This document shows, piece by piece, positions 40,066 through 49,219 of a stretch of DNA of 64,000 nucleotides; positions within the stretch are counted from its first letter, which is position 1; each line of letters begins with the position of its first letter. This DNA comes from Labrys wisconsinensis (GTDB lineage: Bacteria > Pseudomonadota > Alphaproteobacteria > Rhizobiales > Labraceae). The notes below the pieces were generated by a model that worked only from the letters and a program-made list of their open reading frames with translations, had not been told where the DNA came from and ran no database searches. The DNA lies in NCBI RefSeq assembly GCF_030814995.1, contig NZ_JAUSVX010000011.1, positions 1 to 64,000 on the forward strand, given 5' to 3'. Both the position numbers and the translations under genes were made by a program.

Positions 40066-42186
40066 ATGTTCTTGGGTGTCGACATCGGCGGTACGTTCAC
40101 CGACCTCGTCATGCTCGACGGGGATGGCGGCCTGGTCACGGCAAAGGCGCTGTCGACACCGGGCGAGCTCGAGCTCGGCGTCTTCGCCGCTGTTGCGGAG
40201 GCTGCGGCCCAGCGCGGGATGACCGGCGAGGAGCTGCTGGCGAAGGTCACGGCCTTCGGCCATGGGACGACGCAGGCCACGAACGCCGTCATCGAGCGGG
40301 ACGGGGCACGGACGGGGCTCCTGGCCACCCGCGGTTTTGGCGATACGCTGGCGATCCAGCGCCTGATGGGCTTCACCGCCGGCGTGCCGGTGGATCGCCT
40401 GGGCTGGTATTCCCGCCGCCGATATCCCGCGCCCATCGTGCCGCGCCATCTCGTGCGTGAACTGCGCGAGCGCGTCGATCATGCCGGCAAGATCCTCCTG
40501 CCGCTCGATGAGGACGAGGTGCGCAAGGCCGTCCGCGAGCTCGTTGCCGCCGGCGTCGAGACCTTCGCCGTCGCCTTGCTGTGGTCCTTCCGCAATCCCG
40601 AGCACGAGCACCGGGTGGGGCGCGTCATCCGCGAGGAGGCGCCCGGCGCCTTCGTCAGCCTCTCCAGCGAGATCGCGCCGGTTCTCGGCGAGTACGAGCG
40701 CACGGCCACGGCGGCGCTCAATTCATACCTGGCGCCGAAGGTCGTCTCCTATCTCGACGGCATCGAGCAGATGCTTCGCAAGCGCGGCTTCAAGGGCGCG
40801 TTCTCGATCCTGAATTCGGCCGGCGGGGTCATGCCCGTGGCGGAAGCAGCCCGCCGGCCGGTCACTCTCGTCACCTCCGGGCCGACGGGCGGCGTGATGG
40901 GCTCCATCCATCTGGCCAAGAAGCTCGGCTACCGCAACATCATCACCACGGACATGGGCGGCACCTCGTTCGACGTCGCGATCGTGGTCGAGGGCAAGCC
41001 GCTGATGTCGACCAATCACGAGGCCGGCGGCTTCCACATCGCCACGCCGATGGTCGAGGTGCGGGCCATCGGTGCGGGCGGGGGATCGATTGCCCGTGTC
41101 GTCGATGGCCAGCTGCGCATCGGCCCGGACAGCGCCGGCGCCCGTCCCGGCCCGGTCTGCTACGGGCGCGGCGGCACCCGTCCCACGGTGACGGATGCCG
41201 ACGTCGTCCTCGGCATCATCGATCCCGACACGTTCCTGGGCGGCAAGATGAAGCTCGACCGCGCGGCCGCGGCCCTGGCGATCGAGGAGCAGATCGCAAA
41301 GCCTCTGGGCCTTTCGGTGGAGCAAGCCGCGGCCGGCATGCGCCGCATCGTCGACGCGCAGATGGCCGACACGCTGCGGGAGGTGACGATCGGGCGCGGC
41401 TTCGATCCGCGCGATTTCGTCATCTTCGCCTATGGCGGGGCCGGCCCGGTCCATTGCGCCGGCTACGGCGTGGAGCTGGGAGTGCCCAGGATGGTGGTGC
41501 CGGTCACCTCCATGGCCCATTCCGCCTACGGTGCGCTGGCTGCCGACCTGCAGTTTTCCACCGAGCGGGCCTTGCTCATGCGCGGCGGCGGCGGGGACCG
41601 CGACGCCAGCGAAGGGCTCGATGCCGCCCGCATCCAGACCGCCTTCGGCGAGCTGGAGGCCGAGTGCCTGGACGCGATGAGCCGGGCCGGCGTTGAGGCC
41701 GCCGATATCCGTCTCGTGCGCAGCGCCGACCTGCGCTACCGGCGGCAGACCAACGACCTCATCATTCCCCTCGATGCCGGCGCCGTGACGGCGAGCTCGC
41801 TCGCCGATCTGGCGGCCCGCTTCGAGCAGACCTACGAGCAGACCTATGGGAAGGGCTCGGCTTTCCGCGAGGCCGGCATCGAGCTCACCACTGTGCGCGT
41901 CGAGGCATTCGGCAAGGCGCGGCGGCCGGAAATCGCCCTGCATGCCCCGACCGAGGCACCCGCGCCCGGCCGCCGTTCGATCTTCGAGCCCGTCGTCGGC
42001 CGCCGCATGGACTGCGCCGTCCACAACTGGCGCGACCTGCCGATGGGCTTCACCGTCGAGGGGCCGGCCGTCATCGAACACCCGGAAACCTCGGTCTTCG
42101 TGGCGGCTGGGCAGGTCGCCCGCCTCGATGCCCATTCCAACATCACCATCGAGCAACGCCAGGAGAGCCGTGATGGCCGCCGCTGA
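40066..42186 (+). CDS. HyuA-type hydantoinase/acetone carboxylase beta-like subunit
   Basis: A 706-residue protein of the hydantoinase A/oxoprolinase family. The N-terminal ATP-site motif is GVDIGGTFTDLVML (about 4-17), followed by FGHGTTQATNAVIER, a LVTSGPTGGVMGS segment and TTDMGGTSFDVAIV. The C-terminal HyuA domain includes FAYGGAGPVHCAGYG. In acetone and acetophenone carboxylases this subunit activates bicarbonate or the ketone with ATP; in hydantoinases and 5-oxoprolinase it opens a ring amide. ATG 40066 follows GGGAGGA; longer upstream frames overlap the promoter region. Its partner overlaps by 14 bases. Confidence 0.9.
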   Translation: MFLGVDIGGTFTDLVMLDGDGGLVTAKALSTPGELELGVFAAVAEAAAQRGMTGEELLAKVTAFGHGTTQATNAVIERDGARTGLLATRGFGDTLAIQRLMGFTAGVPVDRLGWYSRRRYPAPIVPRHLVRELRERVDHAGKILLPLDEDEVRKAVRELVAAGVETFAVALLWSFRNPEHEHRVGRVIREEAPGAFVSLSSEIAPVLGEYERTATAALNSYLAPKVVSYLDGIEQMLRKRGFKGAFSILNSAGGVMPVAEAARRPVTLVTSGPTGGVMGSIHLAKKLGYRNIITTDMGGTSFDVAIVVEGKPLMSTNHEAGGFHIATPMVEVRAIGAGGGSIARVVDGQLRIGPDSAGARPGPVCYGRGGTRPTVTDADVVLGIIDPDTFLGGKMKLDRAAAALAIEEQIAKPLGLSVEQAAAGMRRIVDAQMADTLREVTIGRGFDPRDFVIFAYGGAGPVHCAGYGVELGVPRMVVPVTSMAHSAYGALAADLQFSTERALLMRGGGGDRDASEGLDAARIQTAFGELEAECLDAMSRAGVEAADIRLVRSADLRYRRQTNDLIIPLDAGAVTASSLADLAARFEQTYEQTYGKGSAFREAGIELTTVRVEAFGKARRPEIALHAPTEAPAPGRRSIFEPVVGRRMDCAVHNWRDLPMGFTVEGPAVIEHPETSVFVAAGQVARLDAHSNITIEQRQESRDGRR

Positions 42187-44350
42187 GAGGAGCATCGACC
42201 CGATCACCTTCGAGGTGGTGCGCAACAAGCTCCAGGCCATCACCGAGGAGCAGGCGATCACGCTGAAATCGGTCTCCGGCTCGCCGGTCGTCACCGAAGC
42301 CACCGATTTCAACAACGGTCTCTATCTTGCCGACGGCTCGATCGTCACCATGGGGCCGCAGGTCCTGTTCCACACCGGAACGATGTCCTCGGTCATCCGC
42401 TCGATCAACGCCAATTTCGCCGAGAATCCCGGCATCCGCGAGGGTGACATGTTCATCCTCAACGATCCCTATCGCGGCGCCATCCACCAGCCCGACGTCT
42501 CGATCGTCGCGCCGGTCTTCCACGAGGGACGCCATGTCGCCTGGGCGGGCTCCTGTGCCCACCAGCTCGACGTCGGCGGCATGAGCTTCGGATCCTGGGC
42601 GATCGGCGCCACCGAGATCCAGCAGGAGGCCATGCTGCTTCCCGGCATCAGGATCGTGGAAGGCGGCGTGCTGCGCCAGGACCTCTGGCAGATGATCATG
42701 GGCATGACGCGCCTGCCGCATATGCTCGGTCTCGACCTGAAGGCGATGATCGCGGCGAACAATGTCGCCGCCCGCCGGCTCGTCGAGCTCATGGGCCGGT
42801 ACGGCGGCGAGACCGTCGAGACCATCATGCGAGAGGAGATCGCAAGCTCCGAGCGGCAGATGCGCCAGGTTCTCGCCGCCCTGCCGGACGGTGTGTTCCG
42901 CGCCAGGGACTATATCGAGCACGACGGCCATCAGAACGCGCTCTACCAGGTCTGCGTCACCGCCACCAAGACAGGCGACCGGCTCACCCTCGACATGACC
43001 GGCACCTCGCCGCAGGCGCCCGGCTTCATCAATTGCACGGCCTCGGGAATGCGCGGCGCCGCAATGTCCGGGCTGCTGCCGATCCTTGCGCCGCGCATCC
43101 GCTGGAACGAGGGGATCCTGCACGCCGTCGATTTCGTGGCGCCGGAAGGCATTCTCTGCAATGCGACCTGGCCGGCGCCGATCTCGTCCGGCACGATCTC
43201 GACGGCGTGGATCGTGCAGAACGTCGTCGTCGCAGCGCTTTCGCGCCTGGTCGCGTTCTCTCCCGACAACAGGAACGAGGGGCAGGCCGTCACCAAGGGC
43301 CACATGATGGTGATGACGCTTGCCGGCAAGGATCGGGAAGGCGCGCCGTTCGGCACCTTCCTGCTGGATTCGACCGCCGGCGGCGGCGGCGCCTTTCCCG
43401 ATCACGACGGCCTCGACGGCTCGGGGGACTACTGCGTGCCCCGCCCGGCAATCGCCAATGTCGAGGCGAACGAGGCGAACGGCCCCTTCCTCTATCTCTT
43501 CCGCTCCTTCGTTCGCGACACGGGAGGGCCGGGGCGCCAGAGAGGCGGCGCGGGAACCGCATTGGCCATCGTGCCCTACGGCACCCCGGGATTGCAGGCC
43601 ATGATGCTGGGCCACGGCGTCGAGGTCCCCAATGCGACCGGTCAGTTCGGCGGGCTTCCCGGAGCTTGCGGACGCAATTTCAGGCTGAGCGGCGCGGGTT
43701 CGGTGGAGCGCATCGTGGGCCTGGCCGGCAATCTCGAGGAGATGCTCGCGGCCGGGGTGGAGGAGCTCGGGCCGAAGCCCGGCCGGATGCCGCTGACCTC
43801 GCACGACATACTCGGCTATGCCTTCCAGGGCGGCGGCGGCTATGGCGATCCCCTGAAGCGGCTGCCTGCGGCCGTGCGGACCGACGTTCTGAACGGCCAT
43901 GTCAGCCTCGAAGCTGCGCGTGCGCAGTTCGGCGTCGCGATCCGCGATGGCGAGGTCGATATCGCCGCGACCGAGCGGGCACGGGATGCGATGCGCATTC
44001 GCCGTCTCGGCGGGCGGGCGCCCGCCCGCCGTCCCGGCGATGGCGAGATGCGCCTTCGGCGGGGACGCTTCGCCTGCTCCTGCGGCTGCGATCTCGGTGC
44101 GGCCGGCGAGAACTGGAAGGACCAGGCTCGAAGCTATCGTGTCGAGCCCGACGCCTACGGCCCGCACATCCGCACCCATGCCGAGCTCGAACTGCGCGAG
44201 CATGTCTGCCCGGACTGCGGCTCGCTCCTCGAGGCCGAAGTGGTGCGCAAGGGCGATCCCTCTCTCGTCACGGTGCTGCTGGAGGCGGGGGACGGGGGCG
44301 AAGCGGGGAAGGCGCCCTCACGCCGAGAGACGGCAACGGTTGCGGCTTAG
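42173..44350 (+). CDS. HyuB-type subunit fused to an acetone carboxylase gamma-like zinc domain
   Basis: A 725-residue protein. Residues 1 to about 600 are HyuB/alpha-subunit-like (DPITFEVVRNKLQAITEEQA, ILNDPYRGAIHQPDV, CTASGMRGAAM, GGAGTALAIVPYG). After a basic linker, residues 626 to about 705 resemble AcxC, the gamma subunit of acetone carboxylase. CSCGCDLGAAGENWKDQA (Cys635, Cys637) aligns with CECGHDF...NWK, and REHVCPDCGSLLEAEV (Cys679, Cys682) aligns with REYFCPECGTL. A zinc or other metal site is likely. The fusion points to carboxylation rather than simple hydantoin hydrolysis. ATG 42173 overlaps hyuA. Substrate unknown, probably a ketone. Confidence 0.9.
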   Translation: MAAAERSIDPITFEVVRNKLQAITEEQAITLKSVSGSPVVTEATDFNNGLYLADGSIVTMGPQVLFHTGTMSSVIRSINANFAENPGIREGDMFILNDPYRGAIHQPDVSIVAPVFHEGRHVAWAGSCAHQLDVGGMSFGSWAIGATEIQQEAMLLPGIRIVEGGVLRQDLWQMIMGMTRLPHMLGLDLKAMIAANNVAARRLVELMGRYGGETVETIMREEIASSERQMRQVLAALPDGVFRARDYIEHDGHQNALYQVCVTATKTGDRLTLDMTGTSPQAPGFINCTASGMRGAAMSGLLPILAPRIRWNEGILHAVDFVAPEGILCNATWPAPISSGTISTAWIVQNVVVAALSRLVAFSPDNRNEGQAVTKGHMMVMTLAGKDREGAPFGTFLLDSTAGGGGAFPDHDGLDGSGDYCVPRPAIANVEANEANGPFLYLFRSFVRDTGGPGRQRGGAGTALAIVPYGTPGLQAMMLGHGVEVPNATGQFGGLPGACGRNFRLSGAGSVERIVGLAGNLEEMLAAGVEELGPKPGRMPLTSHDILGYAFQGGGGYGDPLKRLPAAVRTDVLNGHVSLEAARAQFGVAIRDGEVDIAATERARDAMRIRRLGGRAPARRPGDGEMRLRRGRFACSCGCDLGAAGENWKDQARSYRVEPDAYGPHIRTHAELELREHVCPDCGSLLEAEVVRKGDPSLVTVLLEAGDGGEAGKAPSRRETATVAA

Positions 44351-44365
44351 ACAGAGGCATACACC

Positions 44366-45127
44366 ATGCAACGCTATCCCGAAAAAGGCGCCGTGATCGT
44401 CACGGGCGCGGCGCAGGGCATCGGGCGCCGCCTGGCGCTCACGCTCGTTGCCGAAGGGGTCGATGTCCTGATTGCGGACTGGAACGCCGAAAAGGGCGAG
44501 GCCGTGGCCCGCGAGGAGACGCCGGGAACCGGCAGGCGACTGTTCGTGCGCACGGACGTGGCCAGCGAGGATAGCTGCCGCGAGGCCGCCGACCGGGCGT
44601 CGGAAGCCTTCGGCGGCGTTTTCGGCCTCGTCAACAATGCCTCGATCTTCTCCACGCTGAAGATGAGGCCGTTCTGGGAAATCCCGGGAGACGAGTGGGA
44701 CCGGGTCCAGGCCATCAACCTGAAGGGGGTCTTCAACATGACCCGCGCGGCCCGCGAGGCGCTGGTCGGATCGGGGGAGGCCTCGATCGTCAACATTGCC
44801 TCTTCGACCCTGCTCTTCGGCAGGCCGAACTATGCGCATTACGTATCGTCCAAGGCCGGCGTGATGGGGCTGTCGCGAGCCATGGCGCGAGAGCTGGGCG
44901 ATCACGGCGTGCGCGTCAACACGCTGACCCCGGGGCCGACCTTCACCGAAGTCGAGCGGGCGACCGTCACGCCGGAGCAGAAGGCGGCGATGATCCAGCA
45001 GCAATGCCTCAAGCGTGCCGGCGGCCCGGACGACATCGCCGATGCGATCGCCTTCCTGCTGTCGCGGCAGGCCCGCTGGATCACCGGCCAGCTCCTCAAT
45101 GTCGACGGCGGCATGATCACCCATTGA
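44366..45127 (+). CDS. SDR-family oxidoreductase
   Basis: A 253-residue classical SDR: TGAAQGIG cofactor motif, Asp in IADWNAEK (NAD preference), NNASIF, Ser in IASSTLL, Tyr and Lys in YVSSK, and LLNVDGGMITH. It lies 15 bases after the fused carboxylase subunit and 40 bases before an aldehyde dehydrogenase. It probably oxidises an alcohol or 3-hydroxy acid in the same pathway. Confidence 0.88.
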   Translation: MQRYPEKGAVIVTGAAQGIGRRLALTLVAEGVDVLIADWNAEKGEAVAREETPGTGRRLFVRTDVASEDSCREAADRASEAFGGVFGLVNNASIFSTLKMRPFWEIPGDEWDRVQAINLKGVFNMTRAAREALVGSGEASIVNIASSTLLFGRPNYAHYVSSKAGVMGLSRAMARELGDHGVRVNTLTPGPTFTEVERATVTPEQKAAMIQQQCLKRAGGPDDIADAIAFLLSRQARWITGQLLNVDGGMITH

Positions 45128-45167
45128 AAGCGGGCGGCGGCGCGGCCCGCCCCTGAAGCAGGAGCCC

Positions 45168-46625
45168 ATGATGGCTTATGTCACGAACTCGGACCGCATG
45201 CTGATCGGCGGCGAGCTGGTCCACAGCTCGAACGGCGAATTCGATCCCTCCATCAATCCGGCGAACGAGGCGGTGATCGGGCGCTCGCCGCGCGGAACGA
45301 CGGAGGATGTGGCGCGCGCCGTGGCGAGCGCGCAGGCGGCCTGGCCCGCCTGGGCAGCCACGACGCCCGGCGAGCGCGGGGCCCGGATGCGCGCGTTCGG
45401 CCAGGCGCTGAAGGCCCGGGCCGAGGAGATCCTGCATGTCGAAGTGGCGGACACCGGCAACACCATCACGCCGATGCGCGGCGACGTGGGAATGGCCGTG
45501 GAAAGCCTCGACTACTATGCCGGCCTGATCCACGAGCTGAAGGGGGAGACCATCCCGGCGACGCCGGACAATCTGCACATCACGCTTCGCGAACCCTATG
45601 GGGTCGTCGCCCGCATTGCGCCGTTCAACCATCCGCTGATGTTCGCCGTGGCGCGCACGGCCGCCGCGCTCGCCGCCGGAAACGCGGTCATCGTCAAGCC
45701 GCCGGAGACGAGCCCGCTCTCGGCCATGGTGCTCGCCGAAATCGCCCGGGAGGCGCTGCCGCAGGGCGTCTTCAACATCGTCACCGGGACGGGTGCGACG
45801 GTCGGCGATGCCATCGTGCGTCATCCCGACATCAAGCGCATCGCCTTCATCGGCTCGCCCGGGACCGGTCGCGCCATCCAGCGCGCCGCCGCCGATGTGG
45901 CGGTCAAGCACGTGACGCTGGAACTCGGCGGCAAGAACCCGCTGATCGCCTTTCCCGACACCGATCCGGACGTGATCGCGGCGGCCGCCATGCGCGGCAT
46001 GAATTTCACCTGGCAGGGGCAGTCCTGCGGCTCGACGAGCCGGCTCCTCCTGCACGAGGACATTCACGATGCGGTCCTGGACCGCGTGGTGGAGCGCGTC
46101 TCGAAGCTGAGGCTCGGCGATCCCGCCGATCCGGCGACGGATATGGGGCCGGTGAATTCGCGCGTGCAGCTCGAGAAGGTGCTCGCCTTCTTCGAGGCGG
46201 CCAAGGTGGACGGCGCGAGGCTGATGACGGGCGGGGGCCGGCCGGACGGAGCGCCGTTCCGCAGGGGCTTCTGGGTGGAGCCGACCGTCTATGCCGATGT
46301 CAGGCCCGGCATGCGGCTGTGGCAGGAGGAGGTCTTCGGCCCGATCCTCTCGGTCGGACGCTGGAAGACCGTCGACGAGGCGGTCGAGCTCGCCAACAGC
46401 ACCGAATACGGCCTCACCGGCGCCGTGTGGACCAACGACATCCGCAACGCGCTCAACGTCGCGCGCCGCGTGCGGTCCGGCCACATCTGGATCAACGGCT
46501 GCTCGAGCCACTTCCTGGGCGTCCCCTTCGGCGGGATGAAGAATTCCGGCGTGGGGCGGGAGGAGGGGATCGAGGAGATGGTCTCCTACACCGAGGCCAA
46601 GACCATCAACATCATGCTGAACTGA
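45168..46625 (+). CDS. NAD(P)-dependent aldehyde dehydrogenase
   Basis: A 485-residue aldehyde dehydrogenase: cofactor region IAPFNHPLMFAV, NAVIVKPPETSPL and GSPGTGRAI, catalytic Glu in LELGGKNP, and nucleophile Cys in GQSCGSTSR. The C-terminal FGPILSVGRWK and PFGGMKNSGVGRE are typical. It resembles betaine/aromatic aldehyde dehydrogenases. AGGAG precedes the ATG; a second ATG follows immediately. It probably turns an aldehyde intermediate into an acid feeding the 3-hydroxybenzoate/gentisate branch. Confidence 0.9.
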   Translation: MMAYVTNSDRMLIGGELVHSSNGEFDPSINPANEAVIGRSPRGTTEDVARAVASAQAAWPAWAATTPGERGARMRAFGQALKARAEEILHVEVADTGNTITPMRGDVGMAVESLDYYAGLIHELKGETIPATPDNLHITLREPYGVVARIAPFNHPLMFAVARTAAALAAGNAVIVKPPETSPLSAMVLAEIAREALPQGVFNIVTGTGATVGDAIVRHPDIKRIAFIGSPGTGRAIQRAAADVAVKHVTLELGGKNPLIAFPDTDPDVIAAAAMRGMNFTWQGQSCGSTSRLLLHEDIHDAVLDRVVERVSKLRLGDPADPATDMGPVNSRVQLEKVLAFFEAAKVDGARLMTGGGRPDGAPFRRGFWVEPTVYADVRPGMRLWQEEVFGPILSVGRWKTVDEAVELANSTEYGLTGAVWTNDIRNALNVARRVRSGHIWINGCSSHFLGVPFGGMKNSGVGREEGIEEMVSYTEAKTINIMLN

Positions 46626-46634
46626 GAGCGAGCC

Positions 46635-47441
46635 ATGTGCACATCCGCCGGCCACGGCCACCCCATCGCCGTCGACGTCGCCGACAGCGCTCCCGCGAGC
46701 GCGGCGGCCTCCCCTCGGCTCATCGAGACCCTCGTCCTCGCCAACCATATCCTGTTCGACCAGGGCGTGGTCGATGCATTCGGCCATGTCAGCGTGCGCC
46801 ATGACGAGCGGCCCGACCGCTTCCTCCTGGCGCGCAACATGGCGCCGGGCCGCGTCCACGCCGAGGACATCATCGAATTCACGCTCGACGGCGAAGCCGT
46901 CAACGCCGGCGGCCGCAAGGTCTATCTCGAACGGTTCATCCACGGCGAAATCTACCGTCGGCGGCCGGATGTGCAGGCCGTCGTGCACAGCCATTCCCAT
47001 GCGATCGTGCCCCTGAGCGTCGTCAAGGGCGTGAGGCTCAGGGCGCTGTTCCACATGGCCGGCTTCGTCGGGCAGGGCGCGCCCGTCTTCGAGATCAGGG
47101 AGACGGGCGGAGAGGCGACCGATCTGCTGATCAGCAACCGGCGGCTCGGCGCCGCGCTGGCCGAGACGTTCGATGCGAGCGACATCGTGCTGATGCGCGG
47201 CCACGGCTCCACCGTGGTCGGCGGCTCCCTGCAGCAGGTGGTCTACCGGGCCGTCTACGCGGAGATCAACGCACGCTATCAGCTCGAGGCCACCCGCCTC
47301 GGCGAGGTCGTCTATCTCACGGAGGGCGAGAGCCAGGCCGCGGTCCGCAACGTGGAGGCGCAGGTGCAGCGCCCCTGGGACCTGTGGGTCGAGCAGGCGA
47401 AGGCCCGCCGCGCCGGCAGCGAGCAGGGGAGGCCGGCATGA
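46635..47441 (+). CDS. Class II aldolase/adducin-family protein
   Basis: A 268-residue zinc-dependent aldolase-fold protein. The metal ligands are His in the VVHSHSHA box (two His) and a later His in MRGHGSTVVG; Glu in YLERFIHGEIY lies near the active site. Members split or decarboxylate sugar phosphates and hydroxy-oxo acids, and some belong to aromatic pathways. The first ~30 residues are a low-complexity extension. ATGA overlap with gentisate dioxygenase (47438) places it firmly in the aromatic operon. It could release a C2 or C3 unit, or decarboxylate an intermediate. Confidence 0.85.
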   Translation: MCTSAGHGHPIAVDVADSAPASAAASPRLIETLVLANHILFDQGVVDAFGHVSVRHDERPDRFLLARNMAPGRVHAEDIIEFTLDGEAVNAGGRKVYLERFIHGEIYRRRPDVQAVVHSHSHAIVPLSVVKGVRLRALFHMAGFVGQGAPVFEIRETGGEATDLLISNRRLGAALAETFDASDIVLMRGHGSTVVGGSLQQVVYRAVYAEINARYQLEATRLGEVVYLTEGESQAAVRNVEAQVQRPWDLWVEQAKARRAGSEQGRPA

Positions 47442-48553
47442 ACGGCCTGCCGGACGCCAGGGATCACGCAGCGGTCAAGAATACGATGCAGCCCGAGGAT
47501 ACGCCGGAGCTTCGCGAGCTCTATGCCGGCTTCGAGCGGGAGCACCTCATCCCGCTCTGGACGCAACTCGGCGACCTCATGCCGATTCATCCCCGGCCGA
47601 AGGCCGTGCCCCATGTCTGGAAATGGGCGAGCCTCTATCCGCTGGCGCGCCGCTCGGGCGATCTCGTCCCGGTCGGACGCGGTGGCGAGCGGCGGGCGAT
47701 CGGCCTTGCCAATCCCGGCCTCGGCGGCCGGGCCTATGTGAGTCCGACGCTCTGGGCGGCGATCCAGTTCCTCGGGCCGAAGGAGACGGCGCCGGAGCAC
47801 CGCCATTCGCAGAACGCCTTTCGCTTCGTCGTGGAGGGAGAGGGGGTCTGGACCGTCGTCAACGGCGATCCCGTCCGCATGAGCCGCGGCGATTTCCTCC
47901 TGACCCCGGGTTGGCATTTCCACGGCCATCACAACGAGACCGACAAGCCCATGGCCTGGATCGACGGGCTCGACATTCCGTTCTCCTATCAGAACGATGT
48001 CGGCTTCTTCGAGTTCGGCTCCGAGCGCGTGACCGACACCGCGACGCCCCGCTTCTCGCGCGGCGAGCGGCTGTGGTGCCATCCCGGCCTTCGGCCCTTG
48101 TCGGGCCTGCAGAACACGGTCAGCTCGCCGATCTCGGCCTATCGCTGGGAGCATACCGATCGCGCCCTGACCGAGCAGCTGCTGCTGGAGGACGAAGGGC
48201 AACCGGCGACGCTGGAGCAGGGCCACGCGGCGGTCCGCTATGTCAATCCCACGACCGGCGGCGACGTCATGCCGACAATTCGGGCCGAGTTCCACCGGCT
48301 GCGGGCGGGGACACGGACGCCCGCCCGCCGGGACGTCGGCTCCTCGGTCTTCCAGGTCTTCTCCGGCCGCGGCTCCGTCGTTCTGGCGGGAGAGGAGACC
48401 GTGCTCGATGTCGGCGACCTCTTCGTCGTTCCCTCCTGGGTATCCTGGTCCCTGCAGGCCGAGACGAGCTTCGATCTCTTCCGCTTTTCCGACGCGCCGA
48501 TCATGGAGCGGCTGCATTTCGATCGCAGCCATGTCGAGGGGCGGCAGGGATGA
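47438..48553 (+). CDS. Gentisate 1,2-dioxygenase
   Basis: A 371-residue bicupin. The iron-binding first cupin has EHRHSQNAFRFVVEGEG, matching the HRH motif of gentisate dioxygenases, plus a GWHFHGHHNE His. The second cupin (about 285-345) lacks obvious ligands. WKWASLYPLA is a family stretch. The enzyme opens the gentisate ring with O2 to maleylpyruvate. Downstream genes for maleylpyruvate isomerase and fumarylpyruvate hydrolase confirm the pathway. ATG 47438 couples it to the aldolase gene; a longer frame from 47384 is rejected. Confidence 0.92.
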   Translation: MNGLPDARDHAAVKNTMQPEDTPELRELYAGFEREHLIPLWTQLGDLMPIHPRPKAVPHVWKWASLYPLARRSGDLVPVGRGGERRAIGLANPGLGGRAYVSPTLWAAIQFLGPKETAPEHRHSQNAFRFVVEGEGVWTVVNGDPVRMSRGDFLLTPGWHFHGHHNETDKPMAWIDGLDIPFSYQNDVGFFEFGSERVTDTATPRFSRGERLWCHPGLRPLSGLQNTVSSPISAYRWEHTDRALTEQLLLEDEGQPATLEQGHAAVRYVNPTTGGDVMPTIRAEFHRLRAGTRTPARRDVGSSVFQVFSGRGSVVLAGEETVLDVGDLFVVPSWVSWSLQAETSFDLFRFSDAPIMERLHFDRSHVEGRQG

Positions 48554-49185
48554 CCGGGACGCTGCGGCCGCGCGAGGAGGAGCAGGCGCTCGTGGCTTTG
48601 CGCGAGCGGCAGGGCAAGGGCGCGCGCTACGATTCGCCGGCCGCTCCGGCGCGCGAGCTCCTGTGGGCCCGGCGCGGCGCGGCCTATTTCGCGCGCCGGC
48701 TCGGAGAGCTCGACGACGAGGGCCTGGACGGGCCGTCGCTGGTGCCGGGCTGCGGCCGCCGCCTTCTCGTGTCCCATGTCGGCTACCAGGCTCGCGCGCT
48801 GGCGCGCATCGCCGAGGCGGCACACGAGGGGCGGGAGAAGGAAGGCCTCGGAGATCCGGACCAGCCGCCGGACGACGTGGCGCTCGGCGCGACGCTGCCG
48901 GCCCATGCCCTGCGCTACCTCTTCGAGCATGCCCAGGCTCACCTGAGCGTCGCATGGCGCGATCTTTCGGATGCCGCCTGGGACAGGCCCGTCGAGTCGC
49001 TGAGCGGGCGGAGCGTGACGCCGCGCGGCACGGTGCGCGAGCGCGCCGCGTCGATCTGGATCCACGCCGTCGATCTCGGCAATGGCGGCTCGATCCATGA
49101 CCTTCCACCGGAGCTTCTCGCCGCGGTCGAGGCGGAGGGACGGCCTCGCCCGCCCTTCGCGCTGCCGGCGGCGCGTCTGGGATGA
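48550..49185 (+). CDS. Maleylpyruvate isomerase, DinB/MDMPI-type
   Basis: A 211-residue helical protein of the mycothiol-dependent maleylpyruvate isomerase-like family. The N-terminal metal His pattern is near VPGCGRRLLVSHVGYQARALAR, and a late RERAASIWIHAVDLGNG supplies another His. Alphaproteobacteria do not make mycothiol, so a glutathione-using or thiol-free version is implied. ATG overlaps the dioxygenase stop (ATGA). It should isomerise maleylpyruvate to fumarylpyruvate. A GST-type isomerase is encoded two genes later, so the pathway has two candidates for one step. Confidence 0.75.
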   Translation: MTGTLRPREEEQALVALRERQGKGARYDSPAAPARELLWARRGAAYFARRLGELDDEGLDGPSLVPGCGRRLLVSHVGYQARALARIAEAAHEGREKEGLGDPDQPPDDVALGATLPAHALRYLFEHAQAHLSVAWRDLSDAAWDRPVESLSGRSVTPRGTVRERAASIWIHAVDLGNGGSIHDLPPELLAAVEAEGRPRPPFALPAARLG

Positions 49186-49219
49186 TCCCGAACACCGTCT
49201 TGCTGAGGACCCGAGCCCG

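Noticed and set aside
42143-44203. 686-codon open frame on the minus strand
   Set aside because: It is antisense to the HyuB-AcxC fusion gene and shows no recognisable family.
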